Assembly: GCA_037447655.1 (NCBI GenBank)
Contig: JBBHKE010001246.1
Coordinates: 1-64,000, forward strand
Origin: Zygnema cylindricum
Lineage: Eukaryota; Streptophyta; Zygnematophyceae; Zygnematales; Zygnemataceae
Direction: 5' to 3'
Length of the DNA stretch: 64,000 nt
Shown piece after piece: positions 58,894 through 64,000 of this stretch. The notes beneath the pieces were generated by a model. The model did not search any database. It was not told the origin of the DNA and worked only from the letters and a program-made list of their open reading frames with translations. A program made the position numbers and the translations under genes. Numbering within the stretch: position 1 is the stretch's first letter; every line of letters starts with the position of its first letter.

Positions 58894-60256
58894 GTATAAA
58901 GCACGTTTAGTGGCAAAAAGTTTTACTCAGAAAGAGAGAAATGACAACGAAGAAACCTTTGCTCTGGTCGTCAGATTTCCCTCGGTCCGGATACTTGTCA
59001 GTCTGGTAGCTGTAAAAGACATGGAAGTACCCCAGATGGACATCAAGACAACCTTCTTGCATGGAGAACTAGAGGAGGAGATCTTCATACGACAGCCAGA
59101 AGGATTCGTGGAACAATGAGAGGAAAATAAGGTATGCAGGCTAATTAAATCTCATTATGGTTTGAAACATGCGCTTAGGTGATGGAAGAAAAAACTTGAT
59201 GAGTTCATTATCGGTCTTGGATTCATCCGGATCAGTTTAGATCATTCAATTTATTTTTTTGAAGATGAGGAAGGTGTCGTCTTTATTGCAATTAACTTTG
59301 ATGATTTGTTTGTTCTGAATAAGTCAATGAAGAAAATCAACAAACTAAAAACAGATCTAAATGGGTGATTTGAAATAAATAACATGGGGGAGGTAAGATA
59401 TATTTTGGGAATACAAGTAGAGAGAGATAGAGAAAAGAGAATAATTAGACTAACTCAGAAAGAAGCAATTGTAAACATGTTGGAAAAATTTTAGATGGAC
59501 AAAGCTAACACTTTTAGAACTCCCATGGATCTACAGAAGGGGAGTGAGGGGAGTGAGAAAAGAGACATCCTAAATCTAGATGATGAACTAGGTCCAGAAA
59601 AGAAGAAGTTTATGCAGACTATCCCATACAGACAGGTAGTGGGCAGTCTGATTCATTTTATGAATTATGCCAGATCGGATTTGGCAACAGCTGTAGGAGT
59701 GCTAAGTAGGAGTTTGAATGCTCCTACCAAAAAGGATTGGGAAGCAGCTAACACGGTCCTCAGATATCTCATACGAACTAGGGATCTATGGCTGCATCTG
59801 GGTGGGGAAAATAGTGACATCACCACTTGGAGTGTTGCCAGCTATGGAGATGTTCTGATACGAAGATGTACATCTGGATATGTGTTGTATGTGGGGAATG
59901 GTGCTTGTTGCCAGAGCGGTAAGCAACAAAAAGTCATTGCTCAGTCCACCATGGAGGCAGAGTATATGGAATCTTGCTCTGCTATGAAGGGATTAATGTG
60001 GGTCAAATCCTTGCTAGGTGAATTAGGTCATCTTAAGAGTGGAATTCAGAAAATATTATGTGATAATCAAGCAGCAATTGCAATTGATGCTAATCCCAAA
60101 AATCACTTTAAAGCAAAGCACATGGATATCAGACTTAGCTTTGTTAAGGAAAAGGTTAAAAACAAAAAAATAAGTCTAGAATATAGACTAGACAGTGGGA
60201 TGGTGACAGACATGATGACAAAACCTATGCCTTCTCCTAATTTATTTTTTTGCTGA
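58894..60256 (+). pseudogene. Copia-H pol: RT and RNase H
   Basis: KARLVAKSFTQKERN, QMDIKTTFLHGE, then stops near 59118 and beyond. The YVDD box reads NFDD. RNase H block 59495-60256: TTWSVASYGD (Asp to Val), STMEAEYMESC, CDNQAAIAIDANP, ending DMMTKPMPSPN. Clearly older than Copia-2. Confidence 0.92.
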
Positions 60257-60302
60257 GAGAAGTGTGGACTTAAACATAAAAGTGACTAGAACATAAGGAG
60301 AG

Positions 60303-61305
60303 TGTTGAAATTAAAAGTTCATCTTATTTATTTTCTAGGTTTCTTAATTGATCTAAAATAAGGAAGAAATAGCAGAGGCAGCCTGCTTCTAACTTTTCTC
60401 TCTACCCCCTATACTTTTCGTAGTCCCTAAAGGTTGGAGAGGAAGCTAGAGCCAAGGCTGCCTATGCTTTCACTAGAGTCATTAGGCAGCCCCTTTGGTA
60501 AACTTACCAAAAAGAGTTGACGGACCCAGGATTTGATCCTGGTACCTACCGTCCGTCCAAATAACCTGGTGTCGTTACCATGTAGCCTAGAACCTGTATT
60601 GAAGTATATAGGGTACGTTAGCTACTTAGCGGTATTAAAATATAGAAGTTCATTTAACTAACGAACGGACCACAATCACACAGAGATAGTTTGATAAAGT
60701 TACGTCGAAAATACTACTTGTATTTTTAACGGCCCTGGATTAAAGAAGATATCAATCGGACGGCAGAGGAAAAAGTTGGCATCGCGGAATGGACAATTTG
60801 GCGGTTTCCGGTCAAGACCACACCAGGTGACACGTGGCAACATGACATTAGATAGCGGCATCTTCGAGACACACCATGGGGAACCCGGATATGCCAGACG
60901 TCGTCTCCTTGGCCATGTCGTACAATAGCCGTATAGAAAGTACTCCGAGCCAAATACCTTTCTGTACTGTACGGTGATTAGATTGGCTCCGTATTTCACT
61001 ATTAGAGGGATTAGAGAAGGGTTTAGGACTTAAGAGAATTACAAGTAGCCGCCTCTCTCCCTGAGAGATCCTGTATAAAATGTCAACTTTGACCATTGAT
61101 AATTTAGTGCTTAGGGGAGCAAATTCAAGGATTCATTTTGTAGTAGACTCATGGGAGTCTGCTCTTCCAAGAGCTGCAGTCTGGTCACTCTGTATTCTGT
61201 CAGGGTGTTAGTAATAATCATTCAAAAGACTAAGTTATTGAAGTTATTCTAGAGGCTTCTGGTAAGCTGCCTACTCTGAGTACCAATGGAGGTGTCAGAG
61301 TTGCA
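60303..61305 (+). repeat. Copia-H 3' LTR
   Basis: 1003 bp, TGTTGAAATTAAAAG ... GTCAGAGTTGCA, preceded by a PPT-like ACATAAGGAGAG. Contains TATAAAA next to the W-box remnant (61074-61094). Diverged from Copia-2 LTRs. Confidence 0.88.
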
Positions 61306-61389
61306 CCATCATCATTACAAACTTCATTTCCATCGATTTCACCTATCACCTTTTCTTCTTCTCCTTATTATTCCTTGTCGGTACCATAG

Positions 61390-62443
61390 CTTGCATTTTT
61401 ATTTAGAGCATTATTGCCTCCATGCGAGACGTAACGACATAACATATCCCTTATGTTAGATCCTTGGATTTTAGCAAAACGATAAGCTTTCGGTCGTCTT
61501 TCAACATCCTCACTTTCTCGTGTTTGTCATTTTCGAGAAGAACGAGAAGCGCTTTCGCGAACGCCTTCTAAGACATTAGTTTGCTTATTTTTGAACTCTA
61601 ATTCCCAATCGATGTCTAGTTCACCTCTTGCAATATAAATATTATGGAGAATACATGGCGGAAACATACACGCCACAAACGTATTTTTTTCTGGATGGTA
61701 GATTTTCAGAAGATGCCTCCACTATGCCTTCAATATGCCGAAGGCTCTTTCCACCACATTTTTTGCTGGAGAATGTTGGAAATTAATTTTTTGTTGAGAA
61801 GTAGATAGTTTCTAACGGGGAAAGGTACAATGAGGTTGGGATCGACAGCATACCCGGCATCTCCAACAAGATTGGGAGACACTCTACTATTTCCCCATAT
61901 GAATGTTTCTTTGCTTGCATTCATGCGTCTCTCAAAATCCATTCCTAATTTGGATCGCTCGAAGATCCTTGCATCATGCAAAATGCTTGGAGAACCCAAA
62001 TTCAATTTGATAAATCTTATTTTATTATCTACAACAGCTTGAATTAATGTAGAATATTTGTTTTTGGCGTCAAAATAGTCAATTGGCATAAAACCCTCTC
62101 CAAGGTAATTTCTATATGAGTGCAATCTATTGCACCCACACAATTTGGTATTCATTTTTCTTGCTCAAAGATTTTTTTTGATGTCATGTTCCTCACTTTC
62201 CATGGGCCACCTAATCTAGTGATGAAGCTTTTTGGCAATGGCCAATATAACATTATTGAAAACCTTATCGACAGTTGAACGTCCGATACCAAACTGTTCC
62301 AGAGTACTTACGATCACCTTTTGGTGCCCCAATTTCATAAGTGCTATTAACACTTGGTTTTCCAAAATTAATTCTCTATTTTTGATGCATTGAAATCCAT
62401 GAGATGGCTTAGTGGTGAGCTCGGTTTCTAATTCATTCACCAA
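61390..62443 (-). pseudogene. PIF/Harbinger transposase remnant
   Basis: N-terminal part (62443-62216): helix-turn-helix-like QFGIGRSTVDKVFNNV. DDE domain (about 62155-61730): STLIQAVVDNKIRFIKLNLG, SPSILHDARIFERS, LVGDAGYAVDPNLIVPF. Then, after a shift, VVERAFGILKA and ACMFPPCILHNI. These match the DDE_Tnp_4 layout, with D in VVDN, D in GDAGY and E in VERAF. Several frame breaks. TIRs not found. Confidence 0.88.
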
Positions 62444-62563
62444 AAATCAAACTGTATCTTTTGTAAGTATGAAGAGTTGTCGAAAACACTTATTAGTATA
62501 TTGCAGCGATATCTCGTCGACCCAATGCAATGTTTTTGGTACAACATAGTGTTGTCTATCTAT

Positions 62564-63514
62564 TGAAAAATGGTTATTAATAGTTCACTTCTCTATTTTA
62601 GTTAGACTCTACAGAGAGAGAGAGAATCAAAGACACGGCAACCCTAATTTAGTTAGGCTCTAAAGAGAGGGAGAGAGAGAATCAAAGACACGCCATGGCT
62701 GCATTTTTATTCATAAAGTGGTAGACTGAGGTAGAAGGCATTTTTCCAAAATGTTGGACTGGTCAGATTTGATCATGGGTCCTACATAGTCCGAAGTAGC
62801 CTGCCGCCCTATCCATTAGGCCGTTGATGAATCGTTGAACATAAGTGGTTTGATACATTAATAAACAATTACTTAGAGAAAAAATTCATTCAACATAAAA
62901 AATTGACGAAAAGGCATATATGAATCAACCGCGTGCACAAACGCAAATCAAACCGTGTAAATAAAATTGATGGGACGGACGTCATCGCAGCCGCCAAAGC
63001 GGAATGATATTTTGGCGGCTTTCGAAGATAGCGCCACGCCATGACACGTGGCAGCACCTTATTGGACACCAGAGAAGATAAGAGGAGGAACCATGGCTCT
63101 CGATCTTACAAGCGTCACCTGCAAGGCTATGTCGTACAATTGTCGTAGAAGAAGTACATCGGCCTATATACCTTCTAGTACTGTACAGTCTTCCTATTCG
63201 TCTAGGGTTTTGTAGTAGGTAGCTGAGAGTAGGCAGGCTAGGACTTAGTATTTTTGAGGCGCCTCTCTTTAGGTGATCTTTTGTATAAATAGGCCATCTT
63301 TCGCAAACCATAACTTACTGCTCAGGGGAGAAAATTCACTGATTCTTTTTGGTTCGACTTAAAAGAGTTAGGTCCCCACAGGGGTGAAGGTGGGCAAAAT
63401 ACTTGTGTGCCACGGTGGCACTTATTCATTGGTAAAGAGTAAGGGGCATACATTATCCGAGAGGCTTTACATAGGTTGCTCATCCTGTGGGTCAATAGTG
63501 AGCACATAATTGCA
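62564..63514 (+). repeat. Diverged Copia 5' LTR
   Basis: Approximate start at TGAAAAATGG (62564); end ...ATAATTGCA at 63514. Shares ccatggctgc, acacgtggca, catgtcgtacaat.g.cgta, ataacttactgctcagggga and the terminal block with the other Copia LTRs. TATAAATAG at 63284-63292. Two near-identical agagagagaatcaaagacac phrases near 62620 and 62670. Confidence 0.7.
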
Positions 63515-64000
63515 GGTTATGGGCCCACCCTCTAAGGTGCCCGTATCTAATAGATCAAACTTTCTTTGTTAGGAGATGATGATGGAGGGGGAACTCTTTG
63601 AGAAACACCTAGGGTGTATAGTGATCGGACAAATTCTATGCCCACCTCTATCGAGGTTTAGAGGAACACGTTTTTCTAGCACCTCCACCACTACAGCCAC
63701 CATTTGAGCAGCAATAACATCTGCCACCATCACAAATGATGACGAGGAAGAGGGGAAAATTGTCAAGGAAGGAGAAAAGAGAGGAGTCGCCTCTCGAGGG
63801 ATTATATTGCCAAAGACAATACCGGCAGTAGTACCACCAGCAATGGTGACACAAAGTCACACTGAACAGTCAGAGTATAGAGGTGGCAGTTTTAGAAGGC
63901 ATGTGTGACAGCCGATGATATTGGTGACAGCTTATAACATGGCGCCATAGATGCACGAGACTAAATTTTCGAGGGAGTGTTGTTTTTGAAGATTTAGTTT
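63515..64000 (+). pseudogene. Copia PBS and gag start, cut by window end
   Basis: PBS GGTTATGGGCCCACCCTC (63515-63532), identical to that of Copia-1. Gag-like start MMEGELFEKHLGCIVIGQ near 63577-63580 corresponds to MMIGALCEKRFWGIVSGR of Copia-2; the rest is diverged with stops. Confidence 0.7.

Overview
The window is almost wall-to-wall LTR-retrotransposon sequence from a streptophyte genome. Evidence for a plant or green-algal source: plant-type TTTAGGG-derived repeats, Copia primer-binding sites complementary to the anticodon region of the plant initiator tRNA-Met, W-box and TATA motifs in LTRs, PIF/Harbinger elements, and a Gypsy lineage carrying a C5-cytosine methyltransferase, a combination published for charophyte algae. 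A charophyte is my best guess; the species is not determined. I found no intact host gene, rRNA, tRNA or CRISPR array. Nearly all coding regions are decayed by stops and frameshifts.

Layout. 1-1965: truncated Copia (Copia-0). 2.6-5.9 kb: possible spliced minus-strand gene remnant holding a 119-nt poly(A) tract. 6.0-8.7 kb: non-coding, with a telomere-like 20-mer array and a 26-bp array. 8704-11392 + 17809-17948 + 20951-21310: left end of a plus-strand Gypsy-A unit (A-I), interrupted by Copia-1 (11393-17808, minus, TSD GGTCT) and by Gypsy-A unit A-II (17949-20950, minus, TSD ACTT). 21311-22365: Copia LTR. 22366-24565: right end of a Gypsy-B unit (B-I) with a PHD finger. 24566-28768: Gypsy-A unit A-III (minus; gag, protease and leader, with a solo LTR inside). 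28769-29940: Copia-3 fragment (minus). 30458-31223: 766-bp Harbinger-type non-autonomous element. 31666-34990: Gypsy-A unit A-IV (minus, left end only, with the same solo LTR). 34991-44305: the most complete Gypsy-A unit (A-V, plus). 44306-61305: an old Copia (Copia-H) split by B-II (45595-52085) and by near-complete Copia-2 (52470-58893, TSD GTATA); A-V also sits at its left junction. 61390-62443: Harbinger transposase remnant. 62564-64000: another Copia 5' LTR and gag start.

The most interesting content is the Gypsy-A/B lineage. A-V reads gag (zinc knuckle), protease, a complete but decayed C5-cytosine methyltransferase (motifs I, II, IV, VI, VIII, IX/X in canonical order), RT, RNase H and integrase. 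Related copies end the integrase with a PHD finger where chromoviruses have a chromodomain. The repeat layout is also unusual. Units bounded by 4-bp target duplications begin with segment A (TGTC...) and end with segment B (...GACA). The polypurine tract lies directly upstream of B, and several right ends read B1-A2-B2, with GC between B1 and A2 in two of them. This resembles the split direct repeats of PAT/Ngaro elements, but in an element with a DDE integrase. In outline the family pairs a DNA-methylation writer with a histone-tail reader.

All alignments were done by eye. Percent identities, exact repeat ends and family placements need computation.
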